Position numbers and translations under genes: made by a program. From positions 1 to 20,536 of IMG/VR virus record IMGVR_UViG_3300034200_001040: DNA of 20,536 nucleotides. One strand, written 5' to 3'. Below are positions 10,801 to 16,550 of this stretch, piece by piece. The stretch's first letter is position 1. Every line of letters starts with the position of its first letter. The notes under the pieces were generated by a model. That model saw only the letters and a list, made by a program, of their open reading frames with translations. It searched no databases and had not been told where the DNA came from. The stretch is from a virus.

Positions 10801-11694
10801 CCAGAATGGGATCTGCTGCGCCGCGGGTTTGTATCTGATAGCAAAGGCAAGTTCTACGTTGTTCCGGAGGCGGTCAGCAAGCTGCCGCAGGACGCGATAC
10901 TGTCGTACCTCAATACGATCGGGCGCTCGACGACTGAGACGGCGGTTTCCAATGCTCGCCGAGACTTGTCCGATCGCTTGCGCAACTTCATCGTTGATCA
11001 AGCCATGACTGCTGTTATCGAGCCTGATGTGCGATCACGATACTTCTGGACTCGAGGTCAAAAGCCCGGCACGTTCTGGGGTGAGATTGCTCGATACATC
11101 GCTCAGTTCAAGGGATTCCCAACCGCACTTACTCGTCAGGTGTTTGGCCGAGAGATTTATGGCCGCGGCTATAACTCGCTAGGCGAATACATCAAGTATG
11201 GCAAGGGAGATATGCTGGGTCTCGCGCAAATGATTCTGGCAATGACTGCATTCGGCTACATCGCGATGGCTGCCAAGGATTTGATCAAGGGTAAGGAACC
11301 TCGAGATCCGACAATGCCGCAGACATGGACTGCTGCCATGCTGCAAGGTGGCGCGCTCGGTATCTATGGCGACTTTTTGTTGGGTCAATCCAACAGATTT
11401 GGCAAGAACATCATCGATACTTTGGTTGGCCCGACGTTTGGCGTTATTAGCGATCTTGATGATTTACGGCAGAGAGCCATGCGCGGGGACGATGTGGCCT
11501 CTTCGGCATTCCGTATGCTGATCTCCAATACGCCGTTTATGAACCTGTTCTATACCCGTATAGTTCTGGATTACCTGATCCTTTATCAGATTCAGGAGGC
11601 CCTCGACCCGGGCAGCCTGCGACGTATGGAGCGTAGGGTCGAACGCGAGCAGGGGCAGGAGTTCCTGTTGGCACCTTCTGAAGTAGTGGAGTAA
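4882..11694 (+). CDS. Giant gp16-like internal virion protein with embedded RadC-like JAMM domain
   Basis: This 2270-residue protein is far longer than T7 gp16 (1318 residues) and occupies its place. Residues about 120-210 contain apolar stretches (FGVSLFDPINIASGFVPVV, FGAAIGGGLHSIGGAV), and 220-560 are charged helical linker. Residues about 590-805 form a compact unrecognised domain ending in MDRWLMRTWGRWTG, followed by a helical part to about 965. Residues about 1100-1225 are RadC/MPN-like: E1157, H1174-N-H1176, S1184 and D1187 complete the JAMM metal site with exact spacing. The last part resembles gp16 C-termini (NLFYTRIVLDYLILYQIQEA, LRRMERRVERE). By family role it would be ejected to form the DNA channel; the extra domains suggest a polyvalent effector carried in the virion. 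I see no lytic transglycosylase domain. Its start overlaps the gp15-like stop as ATGA, with only a weak Shine-Dalgarno. Confidence 0.85.
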   Translation: MSFEGLLTLQKREPQSAVREPTLGEELIETARETFEFNPVQAIQRQEDLAAAYRTNNILAAESARSQLRNAGLDKQLTVPDQGITQEALDILVRRKQIENQRADLYSRSPGGFGRGAARLAVGFGVSLFDPINIASGFVPVVSQSRYAAMLRARAGIGGRTAVRAGIGAAEGVAGAALIEPIILSAARAEQSDYDASDSLLNIAFGAAIGGGLHSIGGAVSEAYRRSQGLPPLPVERPVDAAVRQAIEADQSLPPIGELEPTPRALDPDDVIVARTREELIARAADAPAINRQQLLRELDDAEAALSRVSDQAGSTLPLDARIAQIEARLRDEDVAVFGPDQADSRQVRRLRQRTARKQAEAELRAEEDSSIDLQIDAKARSERAQREVLRLARAQEARRLLDKVEANKPLSAEDMEILRAIDAETMPGSARNIAEQVLPETRRAALSAGVAQAMDSRQINVEPIVGLDPSQRQKSPVDPLTSARNAAIENARPDQAAMVDFEAAAEIPEPRAVPALDAAAQALDEAVAAADEAVAAVNTESQFRANRLVQEGVAEYGEIPTTVDNVSNVEAAFERAKGREFPNNREFKKDIQDAVNAAAKEAGVSLTEMTPALERYLIRTAVREARIAIRDNSNAIGWYNEKVTKALRIISLIHPEILSSREDRLAFTWALAVTSNGLKVDKNFELAMKAYEGWKKTGKMPTDVGIGTAGGKINDGLKLYNVMLEQHGFDALEKFMRSKDTVKNITGFSGLKVTGENMGTEVYGSAILGPKIGNGFFSNLYGNFEQLTMDRWLMRTWGRWTGTLIEENPVQVKAKRKSLVSLVKLLDKEQRKSLEQVLRKKIAVSRPDELAFAIAKASQKPENRAIMNDIARGFDQDQINAIVGAPKKGDARVGLGDEIRKAGNALSKYLDGQKEAPDGPPERGRIRKVFNGALEQLQRDNPDLTMADLQALLWYPEKRLYDAAGASDAEVEAGYADDAAPDYANAAAKLAEQRGISRDAISGVTRAVDEELQADQLARRAGRGDLEVSRGLTVNEGLQRYLAEGPVRTQAGPGAVAAQRQAVRAVEDLRSADSILALSLSDQYSERQRVSLVGQKVTDYADLAVLAQVYRDPRFETLRYFFVDRNDNIIAQAGLTSRLPGSAVGFIGEGEQFLGELVQRAIFLGAKGVYMLHNHPSTNPNASTADIDFTRSVSKFIAKMGVDPKGHVIVDTNQYTVIDADGNAKTIDKDFGQADPKKLMDIGGKPITGPDKLVNIAKQIEVDEDAVVIAVANAQMVVRNLAVLPSEQLRKGTAAAKTALMRTALEARGEFLFAIGKNMETLNAIQDFVVDRVFISPDGRYITASNPGMRSPFPQDRRARVSPDTSPAFDYLRKVSLEDAKRMRSVAEEGGVYNAPESNAELRPFNDAIQRADIYARAVRAAAERIGNDDAARAAMQAATNNQLGAYEIDQLLEQLKTENRTVRSRLKKAQAQFTADETADSLQSDAIRAANAVANNVKLDATIAARNAALTLAARTKIVGRVISQFAQNPREGILSVLGGSSFARFGSKDSVFHWQRTYFTRWTKGMLAELEQAGVGEAFMSNAYGRDVARALYQMGRPNPRLEGIVPEAVTIAKIAYKYREDARNTRNRFGAWIRDLTGYITRQQHDFTKIRTAGSEEWKAFVRQRLDVERTLEPGQNLEEFLDIVYDDLAAGRHLSVVDAEAAAYTTPGSLARRASQSRVIYFLDADSEFDYLEKFGSGKLNEAILGDLGRAAQQAGMMRILGPNPEYTLKASMAEIEASLRGDPEARANFADSKDEAVELLTMLDGRANVPGSQISARIGSNIRVVQAMSKLGGAVISAVTDLPVYASQIRYQGRGGLLSGIGEGIGNLLQGRAKGERKQILNMIDSVAEGIIGGVAMRFDSDDIMSAGSADLMRIFFRLNGLAWWTDTLREGMELGTANWLGNLRNTSFDGLDASSKRLFEQYGITAPEWDLLRRGFVSDSKGKFYVVPEAVSKLPQDAILSYLNTIGRSTTETAVSNARRDLSDRLRNFIVDQAMTAVIEPDVRSRYFWTRGQKPGTFWGEIARYIAQFKGFPTALTRQVFGREIYGRGYNSLGEYIKYGKGDMLGLAQMILAMTAFGYIAMAAKDLIKGKEPRDPTMPQTWTAAMLQGGALGIYGDFLLGQSNRFGKNIIDTLVGPTFGVISDLDDLRQRAMRGDDVASSAFRMLISNTPFMNLFYTRIVLDYLILYQIQEALDPGSLRRMERRVEREQGQEFLLAPSEVVE
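7787..7981 (+). CDS. Candidate overprinted ORF nested in the giant gene, first of two
   Basis: A 64-residue ORF lies in the +1 frame inside the giant gene. It has a textbook AGGAG (7776-7780) six bases before its ATG. By hand count about 80% of its third codon positions are G or C, against about 42% for the giant-gene frame over the same bases; ordinary parts of the giant gene look far more G/C-rich at third positions. The product is hydrophilic and low in complexity: Gln/Thr/Pro/Ser-rich, then an acidic tail ending QDEQDEEISRFLEA. No known function. The alternative is the trace of two compensating frameshifts. Calling it a gene is inference from bias and ribosome site only. Confidence 0.45.
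   Translation: MQKSKQDMQTTQPQTTQTPQPNSPSSEESPETQSPESLAQLMKSYRPINSQDEQDEEISRFLEA
7988..8176 (+). CDS. Candidate overprinted ORF nested in the giant gene, second of two
   Basis: A 62-residue ORF in the same +1 frame as the previous nested ORF, whose stop is two codons upstream. Third positions are about 77% G/C by hand count, against about 54% for the giant-gene frame. The product is basic (FERRLARGQLLPNGKRLGPL) with a Ser/Pro-rich end and no recognisable domain. The only upstream ribosome site is a GAGG eleven bases away, so it would depend on coupling to the first nested ORF or on stop readthrough. It could also be ancestral coding sequence now read in a shifted frame. It ends just before the RadC-like domain of the host gene begins. 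Confidence 0.35.
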   Translation: MKASNVTSPKALFERRLARGQLLPNGKRLGPLRTYDQPTLYSPSPSLISIQSARESRSSGKK

Positions 11695-11697
11695 ATC

Positions 11698-14088
11698 ATG
11701 ACCGTTTCATCATCGACTGCGAAAGTATCCTATTCCGGCAACGGCTCAACGACGCTGTTTGCTGTCCCGTTCTACTTCCTTGCGAACAGCCAGCTTTTGG
11801 TAGTCCTGCGCGCATCAAGCGGTGCAGAGACGACGCAAGTTCTCGGGACAAACTACACCGTCACGGGCGCAGGCGTCCTGACTGGCGGCAACATTACGAT
11901 GACGGTTGCTCCTCCTTCTGGCACGACTCTTGTCATCTCGCGCAACGTGCCGCTGACGCAGGAGACGGATCTTCAGCCGAACGATCGGCTGCCGGCTGAG
12001 ACGCTCGAGCAATCGCTCGACAAGCTCACGATGCTGGTGCAGCAGATTGATGAAACAACCGATCGCACACTCAAGTATCCGCTAACGGATTCAACATCGA
12101 TCTCCTCGACGCTGCCGGCATCCAGCGACCGCGCTGGCAAGTTCCTAAAGTTTGACTCCAACGGCGCTCCGATTGCGCAGGCGCTGCCGACTCCGTTTGT
12201 GAGCGTGAAGGATTTCGGCGCTGTCGGTGACGGCAACGCTGACGACACCGCTGCAATTCAAGCTGGTATCAACGCGACCGCTGCTGCTGGTCAGACGCTG
12301 TACTTCCCGGGCGGTACATACAAGGTTGTCCCGGCTACGCTGAAGGATTGGGAAGGTACTCCGCTCGGCGAAGGACAGATGACTTGCGCCTTTATCATGC
12401 AGTCCAAGATGTCGCTGTTTGGCGACATTGGCGCAACGATCAAGTTGGCGAACAATTGCTCAACGCTGGCTGCGCCGAAGCGATTGGCATTGTTCTTTAC
12501 GAATGTGCCGCTTTCTAACGTCTCGTTCTACGGCTTAACAATGGACATGAACGGTGTTAATAACCGCATCAGTCCGTTGGCTCCGGCGTCATTCCGTCGT
12601 TATACCCAAGCGATGATCCATGTGACGGGAACATTCAGCGGAGTCGCTGCAAGAATCGATAACTGTCGAGTTGAGAATTGCCAATTCTTAAATACCGCTG
12701 GCGTCACTTGCATTGGCATGGCTCAAAGCAATATCCCGGGGGTGACGCTCGGCCAGAACTGGACTGTCAGAGGTTGCTTATTCAAGAATAACGGTCTTGA
12801 TAGCGACGATCACAGTAGTATTTTCGGCTGGGCAAACGATGTTGTTTGCGATGGCAATACCTTTACTGCTGATACGATGTTCCCGAACGGATTTGTTGGA
12901 AACAGCGGATCGTTTGTTGCTTATGAAATTCATGGTGCAAACCATCGTTTCACAAACAACCTTGTTGAAAACTATTTCCAAGGTATGTGGGTTGCGTCTA
13001 ACCTGACTTCAGACGCAGACAACATTGTTATTGCCAATAACACTTTCTCCCCAATTAACTTTGCTGCCATCGACTTCTTCCGATTCTCTGCCGCAGAGTC
13101 TCTGATTAAGAAGGTGCTAATTGATGGAAACACGATTGGGCTGGATGATACTGTTCCGGTTGGCCTCGTCCCTGACTTAAAGACCGCCTTCCAGATTGCT
13201 CCATATTACGGAATTTCTGATGTGCAAATCTCCAACAACGTTTGCAGCAAGGTCGGAACCAACAAGGCTTCTGCTTGCGTCAACATTGTTTCTCAAAACG
13301 CTGTTGCTGGGCAGGCGCATAAGAACATCGTAATAAAAAACAACTATTCGATTGGCTATACGTTTGGCGTCTCTTTGGCAACTACGGCCGCAAACGGGAT
13401 GGGCGCTATTGAGATTACTGGCAACAACTTTGTGAATTGCTTGCCGACCGTAACATTCCCATTCTCCCAAGGCATTGCTGTTTCTGGGCCAAGCGCATTT
13501 CAGAATTTGTTTATTGGAACAAACTCGTTCATCGACGATCAAACTGTTCCGACGCAATCATTTGGAATACGGCTTGACGCGCCAATCGTCAACTTAAATG
13601 TTAAGCCGCAGAACTATCGCGGAATGGTTGTTCTCAACTATGGCGAGACTGTTTCAGCGACAGTAACCAACCGATTCGGTTACTACGAAAACAAAGACTT
13701 CACGCCTGTCTGGAAGGTTTCTGGAACGCCGATCACGGTAGGAAATGGAATCTCGGTTGGATTCGTCAACATCAACGAAAAACAGGTGACTCTTAATGCG
13801 TACCTATTCGTTGGTTCGACGACTTCGTTCGGCGGTGGCGGCAATCTTCAATTGGATCTCCCGGCTGTGGCGTTGAGCGATCCGCGAGTAGCGCAATACT
13901 TCGGCACTTGGCGCATCACCGACGACGATGCCGGCCCGATCTTTAGATACGGTTGGTCTGAAATTGACGGTGGCAACAACGTCATTACGATGCAGATCGA
14001 TAACGGGACGTTTGCAACCAGCGGATCACCTGTTGCCTTGGCAACGGATGACGTTTTGAGCGTCCAGATTACTTACATGAGAGCCTAG
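11698..14088 (+). CDS. Tailspike: T7-fibre-like N-terminus and pectate-lyase-type beta-helix
   Basis: This 796-residue protein follows the gp16-like gene, the place of T7 gp17. Residues 1-150 match the virion-anchoring N-terminus of T7-type fibres (VSYSGNGSTTLFAVPFYFL, then LQPNDRLPAETLEQSLDKL). At 169-212 the entry of a Pectate_lyase_3 fold is clear (VSVKDFGAVGDGNADDTAAI, then LYFPGGTYKV). Beta-helix repeats rich in Asn and short turns follow to about 640. The last 100 residues form a beta-rich end domain. Such spikes bind and usually cleave capsule, O-antigen or exopolysaccharide. The catalytic residues and substrate cannot be read off here. GGAG six bases before ATG 11698 supports the start. 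Its last 20 bases overlap a gene on the opposite strand. Confidence 0.86.
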   Translation: MTVSSSTAKVSYSGNGSTTLFAVPFYFLANSQLLVVLRASSGAETTQVLGTNYTVTGAGVLTGGNITMTVAPPSGTTLVISRNVPLTQETDLQPNDRLPAETLEQSLDKLTMLVQQIDETTDRTLKYPLTDSTSISSTLPASSDRAGKFLKFDSNGAPIAQALPTPFVSVKDFGAVGDGNADDTAAIQAGINATAAAGQTLYFPGGTYKVVPATLKDWEGTPLGEGQMTCAFIMQSKMSLFGDIGATIKLANNCSTLAAPKRLALFFTNVPLSNVSFYGLTMDMNGVNNRISPLAPASFRRYTQAMIHVTGTFSGVAARIDNCRVENCQFLNTAGVTCIGMAQSNIPGVTLGQNWTVRGCLFKNNGLDSDDHSSIFGWANDVVCDGNTFTADTMFPNGFVGNSGSFVAYEIHGANHRFTNNLVENYFQGMWVASNLTSDADNIVIANNTFSPINFAAIDFFRFSAAESLIKKVLIDGNTIGLDDTVPVGLVPDLKTAFQIAPYYGISDVQISNNVCSKVGTNKASACVNIVSQNAVAGQAHKNIVIKNNYSIGYTFGVSLATTAANGMGAIEITGNNFVNCLPTVTFPFSQGIAVSGPSAFQNLFIGTNSFIDDQTVPTQSFGIRLDAPIVNLNVKPQNYRGMVVLNYGETVSATVTNRFGYYENKDFTPVWKVSGTPITVGNGISVGFVNINEKQVTLNAYLFVGSTTSFGGGGNLQLDLPAVALSDPRVAQYFGTWRITDDDAGPIFRYGWSEIDGGNNVITMQIDNGTFATSGSPVALATDDVLSVQITYMRA

Positions 14089-14272
14089 CGATCTCTGCCT
14101 TCAAGGCATTGATCTCATTGGCTAGGGTGCTGGCCTCCGTCCAGAGGCCACGCATCCTGACGCTAGCTAGCGCGTTATCGATGCGCCAGTCACGCTCTTG
14201 GCCGTACGCCCACGGTGCGGCCTTGAGCTCGTCTGCCCACGCTCCCGGTGGGCTTTGATTGTCGATCGTCAT
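14069..14272 (-). CDS. Small coiled-coil protein, last gene of the leftward operon
   Basis: 67 residues if started at the ATG ending at 14272, which has GAGG six bases upstream; the longer frame to 14338 lacks such support. The first half is polar (PPGAWADELKAAPWAYGQE). The end is a heptad-like helix (TEASTLANEINALKAEIARL), suggesting oligomerisation. I do not recognise the family. The gene overlaps the Cys-rich gene upstream by 83 bases in another frame, and its 3' end overlaps the tailspike gene by 20 bases convergently. Position at the end of a recombination operon suggests an accessory early protein, but nothing in the sequence shows its role. Confidence 0.6.
   Translation of the reverse strand: MTIDNQSPPGAWADELKAAPWAYGQERDWRIDNALASVRMRGLWTEASTLANEINALKAEIARLSCK
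14131..14172. repeat. Hairpin and 12-base palindrome near the convergent gene ends
   Basis: TGGCCTC (14131-14137) pairs with GAGGCCA (14144-14150) around a six-base loop, 43 bases after the tailspike stop. CGCTAGCTAGCG (14161-14172) is a perfect palindrome. Both lie inside the minus-strand 67-residue gene. No T-tract follows on the plus strand, so this is not a standard terminator, though it could stabilise the late mRNA end. Confidence 0.4.
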
Positions 14273-14399
14273 ACTCGACCTCATCTGTTCCGGGTTCGTA
14301 ACTAAAATGGTTGCAACGATGGTCTGCCGGCCAATCATTGTGCGTACAGAATAGCTGTTTGCCGTCGTGCTTGGAGTGTCGGCAACTGCGGCAGTTCAT
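14190..14399 (-). CDS. Small Cys-rich protein, putative zinc-binding
   Basis: A 69-residue product starting MNCRSCRHSKHDGKQLFC, then CTHNDWPADHRCNHF. Cysteines 3, 6, 18 and 29, with several histidines, suggest a compact metal-binding knuckle. The C-terminal 20 residues are Arg/Gly-rich and probably disordered; they also lie over the next gene, so that part may be constrained by overlap. The ATG overlaps the upstream TGA (ATGA), so translation is likely coupled; its own ribosome site is weak. Similar short CxxC proteins are common in phage early operons, usually without known function. Confidence 0.6.
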   Translation of the reverse strand: MNCRSCRHSKHDGKQLFCTHNDWPADHRCNHFSYEPGTDEVEYDDRQSKPTGSVGRRAQGRTVGVRPRA

Positions 14400-14737
14400 G
14401 CGTAGTACGCCGGGGTGAGTTCTCGCATCGCCGTTGCAGACTGCTCCTCGGATGTCTGCTGCCGGGTGCGGAAAAAGCCTGCATGGTCTGGATACATCTT
14501 CATGAAACGGCGCGAATAGAAAGCGCGGTAGTTGTTGTTCAGCTTGAACGAGCTTATGCCGTCGCCGCCGACGCTGTCCTTCTCCCAACGTATGCGCTCA
14601 AAGATTGCATTAACGGAATAGTTCTTGTACCCGCGATCGATCATCTGGAACGTGAACTGCACGAACATCTCCCAGACTTCGGGATGTCGCCGATGAAATT
14701 CGGCGACTTGCTGCCTCATCTCCTCATGCCTGTTCAT
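14396..14737 (-). CDS. Conserved phage protein of unknown function (113 residues)
   Basis: Start chosen at the ATG ending at 14737, which has GGAG seven bases upstream and overlaps the NinB-like stop by 14 bases; the frame extends further but without a better site. The sequence is of a type I have seen repeatedly in phage early regions: HPEVWEMFVQFTFQMIDRGY, then NYSVNAIFERIRWEKD, then FKLNNNYRAFYSRRFMKMYP and a charged tail. It is soluble, aromatic-rich and mainly helical. No catalytic motif is evident. Co-transcription with ninB and the recombination genes suggests a DNA-related accessory role, but this is inference. Confidence 0.72.
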   Translation of the reverse strand: MNRHEEMRQQVAEFHRRHPEVWEMFVQFTFQMIDRGYKNYSVNAIFERIRWEKDSVGGDGISSFKLNNNYRAFYSRRFMKMYPDHAGFFRTRQQTSEEQSATAMRELTPAYYA

Positions 14738-15134
14738 ACGATGGCTCCGGTATGTGGATGCCGAGTTCCGCGCACTTGGCCTCAATCAATGCGAGATAGT
14801 CGCTGAACTCCTGCTTGGTGAGCTTGCTGGATCTGCGGATCGGCTTGTGTCGTTTGCGGCCAAAGCCTTCGATGACCTCGGAACCGAATGCTTCGATCAA
14901 GAAATACTCGTGCAGATCGTTTGTCGTCCAGCCGCGGAGCTGCTCGCCGCCTCCCTCGAGGATCGATGGATAAACTACCGACCAGAGAAATGCGTTCTGT
15001 CTGTCGCTGCGTTTCGGCTTAAATGCCTCGATCGTGACTTGCCATGAGATGGCAGGGTCGAGCTCCCGCACCAAGACCGAGACCGCCGAAGCGATCTGGT
15101 CTGGTTGGGTGCCGCGAGGGAATACTCGTTTCAA
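14724..15134 (-). CDS. ninB: NinB-like recombination protein
   Basis: A 136-residue product with the NinB (lambda Orf) signature: PKRSDRQNAFLWSVVYPSIL near the middle, TNDLHEYFLIEAFG, then RRSSKLTKQEFSDYLALIEA and a terminal ELGIHIPEP. Lambda Orf binds single-stranded DNA and SSB and helps load the annealing protein, replacing RecFOR in Red recombination. The start appears to be TTG at 15134, sharing TTGA with the stop of the SSB-like gene; no strong Shine-Dalgarno is present, so translation is probably coupled. Placement beside an SSB-like protein, exonuclease and annealing protein fits its known partners. Family call is strong; the TTG start is less certain. Confidence 0.85.
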   Translation of the reverse strand: MKRVFPRGTQPDQIASAVSVLVRELDPAISWQVTIEAFKPKRSDRQNAFLWSVVYPSILEGGGEQLRGWTTNDLHEYFLIEAFGSEVIEGFGRKRHKPIRRSSKLTKQEFSDYLALIEAKCAELGIHIPEPSYEQA

Positions 15135-15412
15135 AACGGGATATCCGAGATGTCGTCGTCGCTAAACGTCTCGACGACTTGCTGCTGCTTCGGTGCCTGC
15201 CGCGGCTCAGCGAGGCCATCCTTCGGCTTAACGGACAGCGAGAAGTATTTCTGGCCTGCCAGCTTGCCGTTCTGCCCGGTCTTGAGCCAGCCGTTGAGCC
15301 AATACTCGACGCCGTTGATGTTGATGCTGCCGGTGTAGTCCGGCTGGTTCTCGCTTTGCTTGCGATCGTTCTTGGCTAGCAGGCCGCGGTTGGTGTTATC
15401 AAATTGCTTCAC
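15131..15412 (-). CDS. SSB-like protein with SSB-type acidic tip
   Basis: A 93-residue protein whose N-terminal 65 residues form a small beta-rich domain (RGLLAKNDRKQSENQPDYTG, VEYWLNGWLKTG, KYFSLSVKPK). It matches a phage family often described as single-strand-binding-like. A Gln/Pro linker follows, then the end FSDDDISDIPF, close to the DDDIPF tip by which bacterial SSB recruits partners. That ending plus its place between exonuclease and NinB argues for ssDNA binding and protein docking. GTG start at 15412 has AGGAG eight bases upstream and overlaps the exonuclease stop as GTGA. It is shorter than cellular SSB (about 170-180 residues), so the OB fold is inferred rather than shown. Confidence 0.68.
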   Translation of the reverse strand: MKQFDNTNRGLLAKNDRKQSENQPDYTGSININGVEYWLNGWLKTGQNGKLAGQKYFSLSVKPKDGLAEPRQAPKQQQVVETFSDDDISDIPF

Positions 15413-16008
15413 AGGCTCATCTCCTTTAGGGCTTTAGTCTTACGTCGAACTTCTTCGAGGAACTTCTCGACCTTCTCGGTCATGTTCAGAATGTCGGCTT
15501 GGTTGCGAATCACGCGGATCACGTTAAGGCGCAAACGCTCCGGCAGTTTCGGCTGGTATACGACGTAGTCGCACCAGTCTCTGCCGGTCACAGCGAGCTG
15601 CCATTGGATCTGGTTGTAGTGATCGGTCGGAACTTTCTTCGACTCGAGCAAGTCCAAGGCGGTCGCCGGCTGTACGCACTTGATCTCGATCAGGCCATCT
15701 TCGCCGACGAGGCCATCTGGTGAGCAGCCTGCCTCCAGTTTCGGGTGCCGGACAAATCCGGTCTGATCGACGATGACCGCATTACGAGCCATATAGGCGG
15801 CGCGCGCTTCATCCTCTGTATCAATGCCGTGCTGCATCGCGGGGCTCACATACGTCTCCGTAGGCTCTCCCGTGAGGCGCTCGCATACGAGCTGTGCCTG
15901 ATAGTTGCGATACCCGGCTTTGCTGCTGTCCATCAGGACGTTGGAGATAGCACTCCCGGTCACAAGACCGAGGCGCGCCGAGTACCATTCTGGTGATCGT
16001 TGTTCCAT
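15409..16008 (-). CDS. YqaJ/lambda-Red-type exonuclease
   Basis: 199 residues starting MEQRSPEWYSARLGLVTGSA, the entry motif of the YqaJ/lambda exonuclease family. Metal-site residues are visible: E65 in HGIDTEDEA, D98 in CSPDG, and E108 with K110 in IEIKC, followed by YNQIQWQLAVTG. Such enzymes digest the 5' strand of duplex ends to leave 3' overhangs for an annealing protein. Length is slightly below lambda exonuclease (226). The start at 16008 has GGAGG four to five bases ahead and overlaps the upstream TAA (TAATG), which I prefer over the in-frame extension to 16059. The gene pairs functionally with the Sak-type protein two genes upstream. Confidence 0.92.
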   Translation of the reverse strand: MEQRSPEWYSARLGLVTGSAISNVLMDSSKAGYRNYQAQLVCERLTGEPTETYVSPAMQHGIDTEDEARAAYMARNAVIVDQTGFVRHPKLEAGCSPDGLVGEDGLIEIKCVQPATALDLLESKKVPTDHYNQIQWQLAVTGRDWCDYVVYQPKLPERLRLNVIRVIRNQADILNMTEKVEKFLEEVRRKTKALKEMSL

Positions 16009-16550
16009 TATTCCTCCGCTGAATGCCAATCGGTTTGCCGGCGCAGAAACGTCGGCCATGAAAGCGTGTCCGTAAACGAACGATCCTCGAGCAGGACATG
16101 GTTTGTGGGCTGGGCGGTGTATCGCCCGTTGGTGAGCTGCATGAAATAGAACTCCTTGGATTGCGTCGGTGTGGCGCTAAACGCATCACCGATCGGCACC
16201 AAGGTAAACAGGTAGTGTCCCTGATATTCACCGCTCTTGCACCGGGCTTTGCCGTTCATGCCAGCGAGGTACGGGTACTCGATCATGCTGAACTCGTAGC
16301 CGTAGGCGTCCCACGTTTGGGCGTCGGCGGCAGTCCACGGTACCGCGGTGTTACGGTGCGCAACCTGATGCAACGGCACGTTACGGTAAACCGCTCCGCA
16401 CTCGAGCATCACATGGCACCCAAAGGCGCGACCCGGGTAGCAAGTCAGACCGAACCAGACGCCCTGCAACCAGTCGTGCTGGCCGAGGGCGTTGGGCTCC
16501 ACCCAAACGTATTGGTGCGCTGGCAGCGCCCCTGCGTGGGTGTAGAACAT
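16008..16550 (-). CDS. Conserved phage protein between annealing protein and exonuclease, function unknown
   Basis: 180 residues, MFYTHAGALPAHQYVWVEPN onward. It is rich in Trp, Tyr, His and Cys, with the motifs LQGVWFGLTCYPGRAFGCHV, ECGAVYRN, and KEFYFMQLTNGRYTAQPTNH. It looks like a globular beta-rich domain. I recognise the type as a recurrent neighbour of phage YqaJ exonucleases but know no function. The ATG at 16550 shares TGATG with the annealing-protein stop, and the stop shares TAATG with the exonuclease start, so all three are probably made in step. The in-frame extension to 16994 is a shadow of the annealing gene. A role in end-processing or recombination is inferred only from position. 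Confidence 0.8.
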   Translation of the reverse strand: MFYTHAGALPAHQYVWVEPNALGQHDWLQGVWFGLTCYPGRAFGCHVMLECGAVYRNVPLHQVAHRNTAVPWTAADAQTWDAYGYEFSMIEYPYLAGMNGKARCKSGEYQGHYLFTLVPIGDAFSATPTQSKEFYFMQLTNGRYTAQPTNHVLLEDRSFTDTLSWPTFLRRQTDWHSAEE

